A stretch of DNA of 64,000 nt from Virgibacillus ndiopensis (GTDB taxonomy: Bacteria > Bacillota > Bacilli > Bacillales > Amphibacillaceae), in contig NZ_FZMZ01000005.1 of the NCBI RefSeq assembly GCF_900187325.1, positions 620,001 through 684,000 on the forward strand, read 5' to 3'. The notes under the pieces are model-generated. The model ran no database searches. It saw only the letters and a program-made list of their open reading frames with translations, and was not told where the DNA came from. Position 1 is the stretch's first letter; every line of letters starts with the position of its first letter. This document shows, in pieces, positions 54,964 through 64,000 of the stretch. A program made the translations under genes and the position numbers.

Positions 54964-56073
54964 TTACCCTCTACGGCTAAGTGTATGATGTCCATTCAGC
55001 AAGAATTGACTTCTAGAATTTCGAAGTGATTCAATCCGTTCTTCAGCCATACGGTCTGCAGCTACATAAGTTGGAACGTTATCACGTTTGGATATTTCAA
55101 AAACTCTTATTAAACTATCATAGATTGTTTCAACTTTCTTCATTGCTCTATCTTTGTTGTACCCATTTAGTTCATCAGCTACATTGATAACACCACCAGA
55201 ATTGATTACGTAATCTGGGGCATAGACAATGCCCATTTCATGAATGATATCACCATGTTTGGTTGATTTTAATTGATTATTCGCTGAACCAGCAATAACT
55301 TTTGCTTTTAATTGTGGAATGGTATCATCATTAACCGTAGCTCCTAGAGCACATGGTGCATAAATATCACAATCAACGTTATAAATGTCGTCTGGTTCAA
55401 CAGCTGTTGCGCCAAATGCTTCTACTGCACGATTTACCGCTTCTTTGTTAATATCAGTAACAATTAAGTTTGCTCCTTCTTCATGGAGATACTCACACAT
55501 TGTATAGGCAACATTTCCAACACCTTGGACCGCAACTGTTTTTCCTTCCAATGAATCAGATCCAAACGCTTCTTTTGCTGCAGCTTTCATTCCTTTGTAA
55601 ACTCCATAAGCTGTAACAGGGGAAGGGTTTCCAGATGATCCAAATTCTGGTGATATACCAGTAACAAAATCTGTTTCCATGTGAATTAAGTCCATGTCTT
55701 GAACGGTTGTCCCTACATCTTCAGCTGTAATATAACGTCCGTTTAGACCTTGAATATAACGTCCAAATGCTCGAAACAATTCTGGACTTTTATCCTTTTT
55801 AGGATCACCAATAATAACTGTTTTTCCTCCACCAAGATTTAATCCAGCAGCAGCGTTTTTATAGGTCATCCCTTTAGCAAGTCTCAGAGCATCCTCAATC
55901 GCAGCAGCTTCCGAATCATATGTCCACATTCTAGTCCCACCCAATGCTGGTCCTAATGTTGTATCATGAATAGCTATTATCGCTTTCAATCCTGAATTTT
56001 TGTCTTGACAAAAAACTAATTGCTCGTAATCGTATTTCTCCATATAAGTAAAGATTTCTAAGTTATTATTCAA
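54964..56073 (-). CDS. bcd: Leucine (branched-chain amino acid) dehydrogenase
   Basis: 369-aa NAD-dependent amino acid dehydrogenase that deaminates Leu, Ile and Val to 2-oxoacids. Catalytic glycine-rich [13 protein letters not shown] with the active Lys, substrate Lys in [13 protein letters not shown], and Rossmann motif [14 protein letters not shown] start at 56073 with AGGAGG eight bases upstream; an ATG ten codons on (MEKYDYEQ) is less well placed. Second gene of the bkd operon. Confidence 0.95.
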   Translation of the reverse strand: MNNNLEIFTYMEKYDYEQLVFCQDKNSGLKAIIAIHDTTLGPALGGTRMWTYDSEAAAIEDALRLAKGMTYKNAAAGLNLGGGKTVIIGDPKKDKSPELFRAFGRYIQGLNGRYITAEDVGTTVQDMDLIHMETDFVTGISPEFGSSGNPSPVTAYGVYKGMKAAAKEAFGSDSLEGKTVAVQGVGNVAYTMCEYLHEEGANLIVTDINKEAVNRAVEAFGATAVEPDDIYNVDCDIYAPCALGATVNDDTIPQLKAKVIAGSANNQLKSTKHGDIIHEMGIVYAPDYVINSGGVINVADELNGYNKDRAMKKVETIYDSLIRVFEISKRDNVPTYVAADRMAEERIESLRNSRSQFLLNGHHTLSRRG

Positions 56074-56085
56074 TGCTGTTTCCTC

Positions 56086-56985
56086 CTAAAATGTTTTAGA
56101 TGCTAATAGAGCTAAAGATAATGAGTATAATTTACTCTCGGCTGAATCCGCGCGAGACGTTAAAATTATTGGTGCTTTAGCGCCACTTATTACCGCAGCC
56201 ACCTTTGCGCCTGCAAAATACATAAATGACTTGTATAATGCGTTTCCCACCTCAATTGTTGGAACTAGTAACATGTCCGCATAACCAGCTACATCAGAGA
56301 CAATATTCTTATGTTCAGCAGCCTCTATCGATACAGCGTTATCAAAAGCCAAAGGACCATCAATGGTACAACCTGTAATTTGCCCACGTCTTTGCATTTG
56401 AGTCAAGGCAGCAGCGTCAATTGTTGCTTGCATGGCCGGATTAACAACCTCAACAGATGTTAGCGCAGCAACTTTTGGATTTTTGACCCCAATATGATGT
56501 GCCACTTTAACCGCATTGTTGACAATCTCTATTTTTTCTTTTAAAGATGGCGCGATATTCATTGCCGCATCCGTTAAGAACAATAGGCGATCCTGATTTG
56601 GTATTTCAAATAATGCCACATGAGATAAGACGCTGCCAGATCGTAATCCGTATCTCTCGTTCAGTACCGTTTTTAATAAATCTTTCGTTGAAACGTTTCC
56701 TTTCATAAGTATATGAGCTTCGTTATGATGAACCGCTTTAACAGCAGATTCCGCCGGATTCGTTACATTTTCCAACGCTATTCTAGTTGATGACAAATCT
56801 AAATCGACTGTTTTCGCGACAGACCTAATGTCTTGTTCATCCCCAAATAAAATAAACGAACACATCTCTTCATTTATCGCTTTTTTTACGGTATCGAGTA
56901 CTTCAAAGTCAGCTGCATTAGCGATTGAAACAATCTGGTTCTTATTTAGCTTTGCCATATTTTGTAACGATGTTAATCTATTCAT
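56086..56985 (-). CDS. ptb: Phosphate butyryltransferase
   Basis: 299-aa phosphotransacetylase-family enzyme converting (branched) acyl-CoA to acyl phosphate, feeding Buk. Family regions: LMKGNVSTKDLLK, LRSGSVLSHVALFE, and a C-terminal GAKAPIILTSRAD. First gene of the operon, directly behind the sigma-54 promoter. GGATGTTTAGGGGGAATT precedes the ATG. Known as yqiS in B. subtilis. Confidence 0.93.
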   Translation of the reverse strand: MNRLTSLQNMAKLNKNQIVSIANAADFEVLDTVKKAINEEMCSFILFGDEQDIRSVAKTVDLDLSSTRIALENVTNPAESAVKAVHHNEAHILMKGNVSTKDLLKTVLNERYGLRSGSVLSHVALFEIPNQDRLLFLTDAAMNIAPSLKEKIEIVNNAVKVAHHIGVKNPKVAALTSVEVVNPAMQATIDAAALTQMQRRGQITGCTIDGPLAFDNAVSIEAAEHKNIVSDVAGYADMLLVPTIEVGNALYKSFMYFAGAKVAAVISGAKAPIILTSRADSAESKLYSLSLALLASKTF

Positions 56986-57017
56986 AATTCCCCCTAAACA
57001 TCCTCCATGAATTATAC

Positions 57018-57033
57018 TGCAAATTTTGTGCCA
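57018..57033 (-). promoter_or_regulatory. Sigma-54 (sigma-L) promoter of the bkd operon
   Basis: Minus strand TGGCACAAAATTTGCA: exact -24 TGGCAC, five bases, and -12 TTGCA. It sits 33 bp before the ptb ATG. The bkd operon of B. subtilis is a known sigma-L, BkdR-dependent operon, so this is a firm call. Confidence 0.93.
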
Positions 57034-57045
57034 ACACTAAATCTA

Positions 57046-57077
57046 TGTAAGCGCTTTACTACGTCGTTCGAAAACGT
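57046..57077 (-). promoter_or_regulatory. Candidate cre site and BkdR upstream activating sequence
   Basis: TGTAAGCGCTTTAC (57046-57059) resembles a CcpA cre site with the last two consensus positions off. Next to it ACGTCGTTCGAAAACGT (57061-57077) is an imperfect 17-bp palindrome centred on TTCGAA, placed about 30-45 bp upstream of the -24 element, a plausible enhancer for BkdR. Both are inferred from pattern and place. Confidence 0.5.
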
Positions 57078-57091
57078 GCAAACATCTGCAT

Positions 57092-59173
57092 TTATGAAAA
57101 ATCTTGCATGCTGATCTTTTCAATTTTGTATTTTTCCATTTTATAATAAAGGTTTCGAATCGATACATTTAAATCCTTAGCAGTTTTAGTTTTGTTAAAG
57201 TTATTTCGTTTATAAGCGTTTAAAATATATTTTTTTTCATATTGTTCCATAGCTTTTTGAAGTGTTAGATCATTTTCAATCTCTATCGGTATATCTTTTT
57301 TTGTATGACTAGTAGTGTTATTTGTACCAAGACTTGGAATATGCTCTCTTTTTATCAATTCTTCATTCATATCCATATAGATCATAGCTCGTCCTATAAC
57401 GTTCTCCAATTCACGAACATTTCCTGGCCAATGATAGTTTTTTAAATCAACTAAAGCATCCTCTGAAATCGATTTAACATTTCGTCCATAGTCCTGATTA
57501 ATTTTATCAATAATATGATTTATTAATATTGGTAAATCAGTCACTCTTTCTCTTAATGATGGAATAAAAATTGGCAAACGATTTAATCGGTAATAAAGAT
57601 CTTCTCGAAACGTTCTATTCATAATGGCTTTTTCTAAATTAATATTTGTAGCCGTTATAATACGAACATTAATGGTGATTGGATCTGTTCCACCTACTCT
57701 CACTATTTCATGTTCTTGCAATACTCGGAGTAATTTCGCTTGCATATGTAGGGAAAGCTCGCCAATTTCATCTAGGAATATACTGCCCATATTCGCCTCT
57801 TCAAAATACCCTTTTTTTCCACCTCTTTTTGCCCCTGAAAAAGCACCTTCTTCATAACCAAACAATTCACTTTCTAAAATACTTTCGGCTATCGCTGCAC
57901 AATTAACACGGATAAATTTATTATGCTTCCTGTCACTCTCGTTATGAATCGCATGAGCAAAAAGCTCTTTACCAGTTCCAGAATCTCCTCTAAGTAAAAC
58001 TGTAGCAGGGGTTTTCGCGCCTACCTTTGCTTGCTCTAGGGCCAACTTCATTTCCGGTGAAGTTCCAACAATATCAGCGAAGGTATATTTTGCTTCTAGA
58101 TTTCGAATAATTTGCCTTGCTCTTTTTAATTCACTTGTTAATGACTTTATCTCAGAAACATCGTGTAAAACTCCGACACTTCCTTTGATTTTTCCATCCA
58201 CGATAACAGGGGCAACATTAACCAATACATCCTTTTTAGAGGAACCCACTTTCATTCTAACTCCTCTTACAGGTCTACGTGTTTGCAAAACTTTCATATG
58301 CATACTTTCGCCTTCTGAAATATCTACATTTGCAGGTTGTCCAACAATATCAGCTTCTTTTAGACCGGTAATTCTTGTATATGCAGGGTTTATCATGATA
58401 CCAATACCATTTTCATCTACTACTGTAATTGCTTCGTCAGAGGATTGGATTATCGCTTCAAGCATTGTTTTAATCTCTTTTAAATCTGTATTTTCTTCAG
58501 CTAAATTCATTACCTCAGTAATATCCTTAAAAACAGCAAAAGCGCCTACTAAATGATCATCTGCATTAATGACCGGTATTCTAGTAGTAATCACTTTCTT
58601 GCCATTTTCTAATACCAACTTCTGGTTTACTTCTTTTCTCCGACTACGCAAAACATGTGGTAATCTCGTGTGCTCAATAATATCTTTAATAGGTTTTCCT
58701 TCAAAATCCTTTTTAGATACTCCCACTATTCGCTCCGTACTTTTATTAACAAACTGAACAATTTCTTCATTATTAATAACAATCATTCCATCACGAATGT
58801 TATTTAATATTAACTCTTGATTACTCATTTGAAGTTTTATACGGTCTAACAATTTCTCTTTCTCTTCGAACAACTCAGCAATTATGTAAGCAACAGAACC
58901 CGGTATTACTACTGTTTTTCTATTTTTTGTTTCCAGTAATTCTTCTAGAACCTGCTCATTTCCGGTTGCTTCAATAATAATATCAAGGTCCTTATGTATC
59001 CATTCCTTCCAGTTTACTCCTACTGGTATGTCAAAATTTCGGGCAGTCAGAATTCCCATCGCATCATTTTTTTTATCAATAACAGCAACTATTTCCATAT
59101 GAGCTGTTGCAGATAAAATTTTTAACAAGGCACTGCCGCCTTTACCCCCACCTACAATAAGGACACGTTTCAT
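57092..59173 (-). CDS. bkdR: Sigma-54-dependent activator BkdR
   Basis: 693-aa enhancer-binding protein that turns on the bkd operon when branched-chain amino acids are present. Order: N-terminal Rossmann-like region ([14 protein letters not shown]), two PAS domains (about 125-230 and 245-350), AAA+ domain with Walker [22 protein letters not shown] (a variant of the sigma-54 contact loop GAFTGA), Walker B-like FLDEIGEL, and a Fis-type HTH at the end ([18 protein letters not shown]). Start ATG at 59173 after AAGGTGGGG. It lies just upstream of ptb, as in B. subtilis. Confidence 0.94.
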   Translation of the reverse strand: MKRVLIVGGGKGGSALLKILSATAHMEIVAVIDKKNDAMGILTARNFDIPVGVNWKEWIHKDLDIIIEATGNEQVLEELLETKNRKTVVIPGSVAYIIAELFEEKEKLLDRIKLQMSNQELILNNIRDGMIVINNEEIVQFVNKSTERIVGVSKKDFEGKPIKDIIEHTRLPHVLRSRRKEVNQKLVLENGKKVITTRIPVINADDHLVGAFAVFKDITEVMNLAEENTDLKEIKTMLEAIIQSSDEAITVVDENGIGIMINPAYTRITGLKEADIVGQPANVDISEGESMHMKVLQTRRPVRGVRMKVGSSKKDVLVNVAPVIVDGKIKGSVGVLHDVSEIKSLTSELKRARQIIRNLEAKYTFADIVGTSPEMKLALEQAKVGAKTPATVLLRGDSGTGKELFAHAIHNESDRKHNKFIRVNCAAIAESILESELFGYEEGAFSGAKRGGKKGYFEEANMGSIFLDEIGELSLHMQAKLLRVLQEHEIVRVGGTDPITINVRIITATNINLEKAIMNRTFREDLYYRLNRLPIFIPSLRERVTDLPILINHIIDKINQDYGRNVKSISEDALVDLKNYHWPGNVRELENVIGRAMIYMDMNEELIKREHIPSLGTNNTTSHTKKDIPIEIENDLTLQKAMEQYEKKYILNAYKRNNFNKTKTAKDLNVSIRNLYYKMEKYKIEKISMQDFS

Positions 59174-59307
59174 ACAACCCCACCTTGCAATTTTTTGCAC
59201 AAACTAATCATACGATAATCTGCACTTTTTAGCAAATCTTGAATTATTCCCATTTTTAATTGAATTTGATATACTATATAAAGTTATTATATAGAAGGGG
59301 AAAAGGT

Positions 59308-59556
59308 ATGAAACGAATTATTGCTGCGCTATTATTATTTATACCTGGAATTATTGCTGCATATGGAATAAAACTTATGCGCGATTCACTATTTAACGAA
59401 TTAATACCTATTTTCTTCCATATAGGAATTCAATTTTTTATTGGGCTTGTTTTTTTTGTAGGTGGTATAGCGTTTATAGGAGGATTTATCGTACACCGTG
59501 ACCGAAAGCGACAACTTATAAAAAAGAAAAAATACCATCATGGGGAGGATGACTAA
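59308..59556 (+). CDS. yqzF: YqzF-like membrane protein (DUF2627)
   Basis: 82-aa protein with two TM helices (about 4-20 and 34-58) and a basic tail (HRDRKRQLIKKKK), the DUF2627 layout. AGAAGGGGAAAAGGT precedes the ATG at 59308; the frame extends to 59260 but without a site. Divergent from bkdR. Function unknown. Confidence 0.75.
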   Translation: MKRIIAALLLFIPGIIAAYGIKLMRDSLFNELIPIFFHIGIQFFIGLVFFVGGIAFIGGFIVHRDRKRQLIKKKKYHHGEDD

Positions 59557-59642
59557 CTAGTCATCTTTTTTTGTACACAAGGTAGAGTCAATGTGTTACT
59601 ATGAAAAATAAAAATACGATAAGTAAGTGGGGCGATGGGGAA

Positions 59643-60992
59643 ATGAAAGTAGCAAAATTCGGCGGGAGTTCAGTTGCAAATGCAATGCAGATAAAAAAAG
59701 TAGGAGCAATTATAAAGAAAGACCCTAAGCGGAAATTTATTGTAGTATCTGCTCCAGGTAAAAGATATAAAGGTGATTTTAAAATTACGGATAAATTGAT
59801 TGACTTAGCTATTCAACACAGCCAAAATAAACCTCATGAAAATATAGTGGCTACTATTTTGGATAGATTTTCTGAAATTATCGACGATTTAAAAATTCAA
59901 ACAAACATTGTTAATGAATTAGAAGACTCTATTCAATCAATTTTAAATAGTAATGAGTCTTATCTTATGAAAATGGATGCGCTTAAATCACTAGGGGAAG
60001 ATAACTCTGCAAAAATATTAAGTGAGTACCTTTCATCATTAGGATTAAATGCTTCCTATTTGAATCCAAAAGACGCCGGCATATTGGTTAGTAATGAACC
60101 AGGAAGAGCTCAAATATTACAAGAAAGTTTTGCCAAACTAAAAACATTACGTAATGAAGAAGGAATTTTTGTTATTCCAGGATTCTTCGCCTATACAAAA
60201 GAAGGCGACTTAGTAACTTTTTCTAGAGGTGGATCCGATATAACTGGATCAATTGTAGCAGCTGGTGTTCAGGCTGATTTATACGAGAATTTTACTGATG
60301 TTGATTCCGTTTATGCTGTGAATCCTACGATTGTTAACCAGCCGAAAGAAATCCTAACGGTTACATATAAGGAAATGCGTGAATTATCCTATGCAGGATT
60401 CTCCGTTTTTCATGATGAAGCGTTAATTCCTGCATTTAAAGCTGGAATACCAGTATGTATTAAAAATACAAATAATCCTGATACACCTGGAACAATGATA
60501 GTATCAGAAAAAAAGCCAAACGAAAAATGTGTTGTTGGGATAGCTAGCGACGTTGGGTTCTGCAGTTTATATGTTAGTAAATATTTAATGAACCGCGAAG
60601 TAGGGTTTGGTCGCAAATTATTGCAAATCTTTGAAGACGAAGGTATTTCTTTTGAACATGCTCCTTCTGGTATTGATGATATGTCAGTAATCATTCGTCA
60701 AAATCAATTAACTGCTGCAAAAGAACGAAAAATATTAAATCGTATCAATGATGAATTACATGCTGATATGGTTAAAATCCACCGAAATTTAGCAATGGTA
60801 ATGGTTGTCGGTGAAGGTATGACAAGTACAATTGGCGTTGCCCAAAAGGCAACTACTGCTATTGCAGAAGCAAATGTTAACGTTGAAATGATTAACCAAG
60901 GATCATCAGAGGTTTCCATGATGTTCGGTATTCAGGAAATAGATATAAACCGTGCTGTCCAATCATTGTATACCGCTTTTTTTGAATCATAA
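59643..60992 (+). CDS. Aspartokinase (AK III / YclM type)
   Basis: 449-aa aspartate kinase, first step to lysine, threonine and methionine. Catalytic KFGGSSVAN near the N-terminus, FSRGGSDITGS, and two C-terminal ACT domains (about 305-449) for allosteric control. Length and motifs fit B. subtilis YclM rather than the LysC alpha/beta enzyme. Start ATG at 59643; GATGGGGAA is a weak ribosome site. I saw no lysine riboswitch upstream. Confidence 0.88.
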   Translation: MKVAKFGGSSVANAMQIKKVGAIIKKDPKRKFIVVSAPGKRYKGDFKITDKLIDLAIQHSQNKPHENIVATILDRFSEIIDDLKIQTNIVNELEDSIQSILNSNESYLMKMDALKSLGEDNSAKILSEYLSSLGLNASYLNPKDAGILVSNEPGRAQILQESFAKLKTLRNEEGIFVIPGFFAYTKEGDLVTFSRGGSDITGSIVAAGVQADLYENFTDVDSVYAVNPTIVNQPKEILTVTYKEMRELSYAGFSVFHDEALIPAFKAGIPVCIKNTNNPDTPGTMIVSEKKPNEKCVVGIASDVGFCSLYVSKYLMNREVGFGRKLLQIFEDEGISFEHAPSGIDDMSVIIRQNQLTAAKERKILNRINDELHADMVKIHRNLAMVMVVGEGMTSTIGVAQKATTAIAEANVNVEMINQGSSEVSMMFGIQEIDINRAVQSLYTAFFES

Positions 60993-61005
60993 ACTTCCTA
61001 TATGA

Positions 61006-61053
61006 AAAAAATTACTGTATCCCCGATAAAAGTGGGATGCAGTAATTTTTTTT
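61006..61053. terminator. Bidirectional terminator, aspartokinase / spo0A
   Basis: Long arms AAAAATTACTGTATCCC/GGGATGCAGTAATTTTT, nearly perfect, with T-runs both ways. It serves both converging genes. Confidence 0.88.
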
Positions 61054-61059
61054 AATTTA

Positions 61060-61833
61060 TTAACTCGCTTTGTGTTCCAATCTTAAACGGTCCGCTACCA
61101 TTGCTATAAATTCGGAATTTGTTGGTTTAGCTTTAGAGATACTTACCGTATAGCCAAATAACGCAGAAATTGAATCTATATTCCCACGGCTCCAGGCAAC
61201 TTCAATTGCATGTCGTATTGCGCGTTCAACACGTGAAGCAGTTGTATTATATTTCTTGGCAATGTCTGGGTATAACACTTTCGTAATGGACCCTAACAAT
61301 TCTATATCATTGTAAACCATAGTAATTGCTTCACGTAAATACATATAACCTTTGATATGTGCTGGAACACCTATTTCATGGATAATATTTGTAATGCTGG
61401 CTTCTAAATCCTTTTTCCTTCTGTCCTTTTTAATCCCTTTCTTCGTGCCTGAATAGATAATATTAGTTCCTTGAACCTGTCTAATTTGATCAGCAAGGTT
61501 ATCTAAATCAAATGGTTTTAAAATAAAATAAGATGCCCCTAAGTCAACCGCTTTTTTCATAACTTCTTCCTGACCAAAGGCAGTTAACATAATAACATTA
61601 GGATTTCGTTCAGCATTTTTTATTTTGTTAAGCACTGCTAATCCATCCACGTGAGGCATTATTATGTCTAAAATCAATACATCAGGATCCAATTCATCTA
61701 ACATTTCTAAACATTCTTTTCCATTAAAAGCTGTTCCGATTACCTCAATATCGTTTTGTTCTCCAAAATAATCTTCCATCAACTGAATGAGTTCCTTATT
61801 GTCATCTACCAAACAAACTGAGATTTTTTCCAC
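61060..61833 (-). CDS. spo0A: Master sporulation regulator Spo0A
   Basis: 257-aa response regulator. Receiver domain with CLVDDNKEL, phospho-acceptor Asp56 in LILDIIMP, Thr in MLTAFG and Lys in LKPFD; C-terminal Spo0A-specific DNA-binding domain with [18 protein letters not shown] and [19 protein letters not shown]. Start is GTG at 61833 after AAAGGAGG, as in B. subtilis. A sigma-H promoter and two 0A boxes lie upstream. It is followed by the terminator and preceded by spoIVB. Confidence 0.97.
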   Translation of the reverse strand: MEKISVCLVDDNKELIQLMEDYFGEQNDIEVIGTAFNGKECLEMLDELDPDVLILDIIMPHVDGLAVLNKIKNAERNPNVIMLTAFGQEEVMKKAVDLGASYFILKPFDLDNLADQIRQVQGTNIIYSGTKKGIKKDRRKKDLEASITNIIHEIGVPAHIKGYMYLREAITMVYNDIELLGSITKVLYPDIAKKYNTTASRVERAIRHAIEVAWSRGNIDSISALFGYTVSISKAKPTNSEFIAMVADRLRLEHKAS

Positions 61834-61875
61834 TAAAAAGTTCCTCCTTTATGTAATTCAAGATCTCCACGTAAT

Positions 61876-61904
61876 GTATTCGACACAAGTATCAAATATC
61901 CTTT
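61876..61904 (-). promoter_or_regulatory. Sigma-H promoter of spo0A with overlapping 0A box
   Basis: Minus strand AAAGGATAT (-35, 61896-61904) and GTCGAATAC (-10, 61876-61884), 11 bp apart, match the sigma-H pattern except the last base. The -10 shares bases with TGTCGAA (61879-61885), an exact 0A box, so Spo0A~P could act directly at this promoter. Sporulation promoter Ps of spo0A is known to be sigma-H dependent. Confidence 0.72.
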
Positions 61905-62020
61905 TTTTATTTGAAAAACTTTAGTTTTTTTTGCATATTCTTTTATTTACTTTATTTTACTTCTGATTACGATATTTTTTGATAAAATATGATCTTTTAC
62001 GACATAACCGTTAGTATATT

Positions 62021-62027
62021 TGTCGAA
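62021..62027 (+). promoter_or_regulatory. Distal 0A box upstream of spo0A
   Basis: Exact TGTCGAA on the plus strand, about 190 bp before the spo0A start. The 301-bp gap between spo0A and spoIVB is otherwise very AT-rich DNA that holds the two promoters' space and the spoIVB terminator; no gene is visible in it. Confidence 0.5.
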
Positions 62028-62082
62028 AAATATTAATTTAAAAGAATTATACCATAATAATGATAATCTTAAACGGAAATAG

Positions 62083-62124
62083 AAAAATGACCGGGAATGG
62101 AAAAATTCCATTACCAGTCATTTT
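62083..62124 (-). terminator. Terminator of spoIVB
   Basis: Arms AAAATGACCGG.AATGGAA/TTCCATTACCAGTCATTTT (one or two mismatches) with T-rich tail on the minus strand, ten bases after the spoIVB stop. Confidence 0.75.
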
Positions 62125-62134
62125 GTTTAGCTCA

Positions 62135-63415
62135 TTAGCTTGCTTTCTTATTTGGTTTATAAATGTTAATCCCAGCCTCCTGAAGCATCCATTCTATATG
62201 AACACCATATCCGCTTGTAGGATCATTTACAAAGACATGTGTAACAGCGCCAATAACTTTTCCATCCTGAATGATTGGACTTCCACTCATTCCTTGTACA
62301 ATCCCACCTGTTCTTTTCAATAGTTCAGGATCTGTGACCTGGATAATCATACCCTTAGTTGCAGGGTATTTTTGTGGAACGCTGCTAACTATTTCTATAT
62401 CAAATTCTTCCACTTTCTCTCCATCCAATACTGTTAAAATTTTCGCAGGCCCTTCTTTTACTTGGTGTGATAATGCAATAGGCATAGCCTTATCCATAAT
62501 ATTATTTTTTATCGGTTTATTTAATTTACCAAAAATCCCAAACGGACTATTTTTGTTAATGCTTCCAATTTTATTTTCTCCAATTGAAAACTCGGCTTGT
62601 TTTTCACCTGGAGTACCATTGCCACCTTTATCGATTGAAGTCACATTTGAGCGAACGATCGTACCGTTATGAATTTGAATTGGTTTCTGTGTATCCATAT
62701 CAGAAATCACATGACCAAGTGCTCCGTATTTCTTCGATTTTGGATCATAAAAGGTCATTGTGCCAATTCCAGCCGCTGAATCTCTAATATATAATCCAAT
62801 ACGATATTCATGTCCTTTTTGATCCATAACAGGCTGCAATGTAGTATTAAACGTTTCTTTATCACGTTTAATGGTTACATTTAACTTCTTATTCTTTTTA
62901 CCAGCTTCCTCTACAAATGGTTTAACATCAGACATTTCCTTGATTGGTTTACCGTTAATTTTTAAAATTACGTCACCAACCTTAATATTTGCCTTTTCCC
63001 CTGGAGACATTGAACCTTCTTCTCCTTTTACAAGATGATGCCCTACAACTAGTACCCCCAAGGTATGAAGTTGAACACCAATGGATTGACCGCCAGGAAT
63101 TACTTTAATATCTTCTAATACAGATACATTCACTTTTTTAATTGGAAGGCCAGCCATTTCGTATACTAATTGACTTTTTCCTGGTTCTTTGGCATAAAAC
63201 TCGGAGGAATCAATTGCTTGAACATTCTCTTCAGTAGTGTCAATGTTAACGTTATCGCCTAATGCGGGAACCTCAATTGGAGTTTGATTATTAAAGGTCA
63301 CAATTTCATTAGGAATGGAAAGGTATTTTTGTAATGGGTTAAAAAAAGGTAATGCTACTAGCGTAACAAGGAGCAGAATTCCAACCCCTATTCGTAATTT
63401 ATTAGTGTGTTTCAA
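62135..63415 (-). CDS. spoIVB: SpoIVB serine peptidase (S55)
   Basis: 426-aa secreted forespore protease that triggers pro-sigma-K processing by cutting SpoIVFA. N-terminal TM/signal (about 8-26), PDZ domain about 100-190 ([25 protein letters not shown]), SpoIVB peptidase domain with catalytic His in GALGHVISD and Ser in [13 protein letters not shown]. Start is TTG at 63415, with GAGGAG upstream. Order recN-spoIVB-spo0A is conserved in Bacilli. Confidence 0.96.
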   Translation of the reverse strand: MKHTNKLRIGVGILLLVTLVALPFFNPLQKYLSIPNEIVTFNNQTPIEVPALGDNVNIDTTEENVQAIDSSEFYAKEPGKSQLVYEMAGLPIKKVNVSVLEDIKVIPGGQSIGVQLHTLGVLVVGHHLVKGEEGSMSPGEKANIKVGDVILKINGKPIKEMSDVKPFVEEAGKKNKKLNVTIKRDKETFNTTLQPVMDQKGHEYRIGLYIRDSAAGIGTMTFYDPKSKKYGALGHVISDMDTQKPIQIHNGTIVRSNVTSIDKGGNGTPGEKQAEFSIGENKIGSINKNSPFGIFGKLNKPIKNNIMDKAMPIALSHQVKEGPAKILTVLDGEKVEEFDIEIVSSVPQKYPATKGMIIQVTDPELLKRTGGIVQGMSGSPIIQDGKVIGAVTHVFVNDPTSGYGVHIEWMLQEAGINIYKPNKKAS

Positions 63416-63585
63416 TCAATTCACTCTCCTCGTTCCTAACCCATACCATATTTATTTCTGTACTTCTAATTTGACCGAACAGAACCTTTTTTAAACTGGT
63501 TAAAGATAAGAAAACATGTGTAACATTTCCTTTTAAAAAATTCTTCAATAACGAATATGTATATAAATCAACGTTTTAACAATAA

Positions 63586-63617
63586 AAAAAAGCCAGATGT
63601 TATATTTTCTGGCTTTT
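63586..63617 (-). terminator. Terminator of recN
   Basis: Stem AAAAAAAGCCAGA/TCTGGCTTTTTT with a loop of seven to eight bases, directly after the recN stop region on the minus strand. Confidence 0.85.
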
Positions 63618-63632
63618 TTATCAACATTATCC

Positions 63633-64000
63633 TTATTTTTTTTTTGATTTATAGTCTGTCGCTAATTCAAGCAATTCCTTAGCATGTTCTTTAGCGGTTT
63701 CTGTTAATTCTGTACCAGTTATCATTCTGCTTAATTCTTCAATTTTTTTATTTTGTGTTAACTCCGCAACTGTTGTAGATGTTCGATTATTCTTTTCAAC
63801 TTTTTCAATTAATTTATGTGTATCTGCCATTGCTGCTACTTGTGGTAAATGGGTAATACAAAGCACTTGTGACCCATTAGAAATACGATAAATTTTTTCG
63901 GCAATTGCTTGTGCTACCCTGCCACTTACGCCAGTATCAACTTCATCAAAAATTACACTCGTTACACCTTGATGCTTGGAAAAGATTTTTTTTAAAGCAA
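63633..64000 (-). CDS. recN: RecN, DNA repair ATPase (C-terminal part)
   Basis: The last 122 codons of an SMC-like repair ATPase; the 5' part lies beyond the right edge. Visible: Walker B/D-loop region VIFDEVDTGVSGRVAQAIAEKI, then CITHLPQVAAMADTH (H-loop), and a basic C-terminus. RecN acts early in double-strand break repair. Frame is continuous to base 63998. Confidence 0.95.
   Translation of the reverse strand, partial: ALKKIFSKHQGVTSVIFDEVDTGVSGRVAQAIAEKIYRISNGSQVLCITHLPQVAAMADTHKLIEKVEKNNRTSTTVAELTQNKKIEELSRMITGTELTETAKEHAKELLELATDYKSKKK

Noticed and set aside
1-64000. CRISPR arrays, tRNA/rRNA genes, prophage or restriction-modification genes
   Set aside because: No regularly spaced repeats, no conserved tRNA or rRNA stretches and no such protein families were seen on either strand.

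Overview
This window is AT-rich chromosomal DNA from an endospore-forming member of the Bacillaceae. Gene content and order follow the Bacillus subtilis resE-to-recN region closely: resEDCBA-rluB-spmBA-dacB-scpBA-ribT-ppiB-lysA-spoVA-sigF-spoIIAB-spoIIAA-dacF, then pupG-drm-xerD-yqzK-fur-spoIIM-nudF, then the yqjX..yqjA genes, the bkd operon, spo0A, spoIVB and recN. The added modules (pdp beside pupG, a methylmalonyl-CoA mutase locus, a split spoVA operon) and the GC-rich dispersed repeats suggest an Oceanobacillus/Virgibacillus/Lentibacillus-type genus rather than Bacillus proper. The genus is inference. No rRNA, tRNA, CRISPR array, prophage or defence island was found.

Layout. 1-135 is the 3' end of an unrecognised plus-strand gene. 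327-7118 (minus) holds the ResDE two-component system, the cytochrome c maturation proteins ResABC and the pseudouridine synthase RluB. 7229-9451 (minus) is the spore-cortex operon dacB-spmA-spmB. 9577-15319 carries a superoxide dismutase, the condensin partners ScpAB, a tiny YjcZ-type protein, RibT, an M50 membrane protease with a small membrane-protein neighbour, PpiB and LysA. 15429-20916 is the forespore block: a shortened spoVA set (AA, AB, AF only), spoIIAA-spoIIAB-sigF behind a clear sigma-H promoter, and dacF. 21042-25570 is nucleoside salvage (pdp, pupG, drm) plus xerD and yqzK. 26174-29207 holds fur with a PerR-box promoter, spoIIM, an endonuclease Q-like PHP protein and nudF.

29325-41576 holds an aldo/keto reductase, two Y-family DNA polymerases each with LexA-like boxes, a YolD-like protein, and yqjQ/yqjP/yqjN, GDPD, namA, rnz and ALDH genes. 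41766-47006 (minus) is a propionate/methylmalonyl-CoA module: mutase large subunit, a fused B12-binding/epimerase protein, a carboxyltransferase and an M20 peptidase. 47142-48861 contains Prli42, a YqjA-like membrane protein and bacilliredoxin BrxB. 48958-59173 (minus) is the full branched-chain keto acid operon ptb-bcd-buk-lpdV-bkdAA-bkdAB-bkdB behind a textbook sigma-54 promoter, with its activator BkdR upstream. 59308-64000 carries yqzF, an aspartokinase, spo0A, spoIVB and the C-terminal end of recN.

How the genes fit together. Leu/Ile/Val breakdown (Bcd, BkdAA/AB/B, LpdV, then Ptb/Buk) makes branched acyl-CoAs and, from Val and Ile, propionyl-CoA. The adjacent carboxyltransferase, epimerase and mutase could carry propionyl-CoA to succinyl-CoA. 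The sporulation genes cover initiation (Spo0A), the first forespore sigma factor and its partner-switch regulators, engulfment (SpoIIM), signalling to sigma-K (SpoIVB), cortex and dehydration (DacB, DacF, SpmAB) and germination (SpoVA).

The most notable non-gene structure is a pair of miniature mobile elements (395 and 495 bp) with GGCT..TTTTC-type inverted ends and GC-rich palindromic cores. One is flanked by a perfect 8-bp target duplication and has split a polymerase-yolD gene pair. No clearly novel enzymatic system was seen; the strongest leads are this element family and the B12-binding/epimerase fusion.
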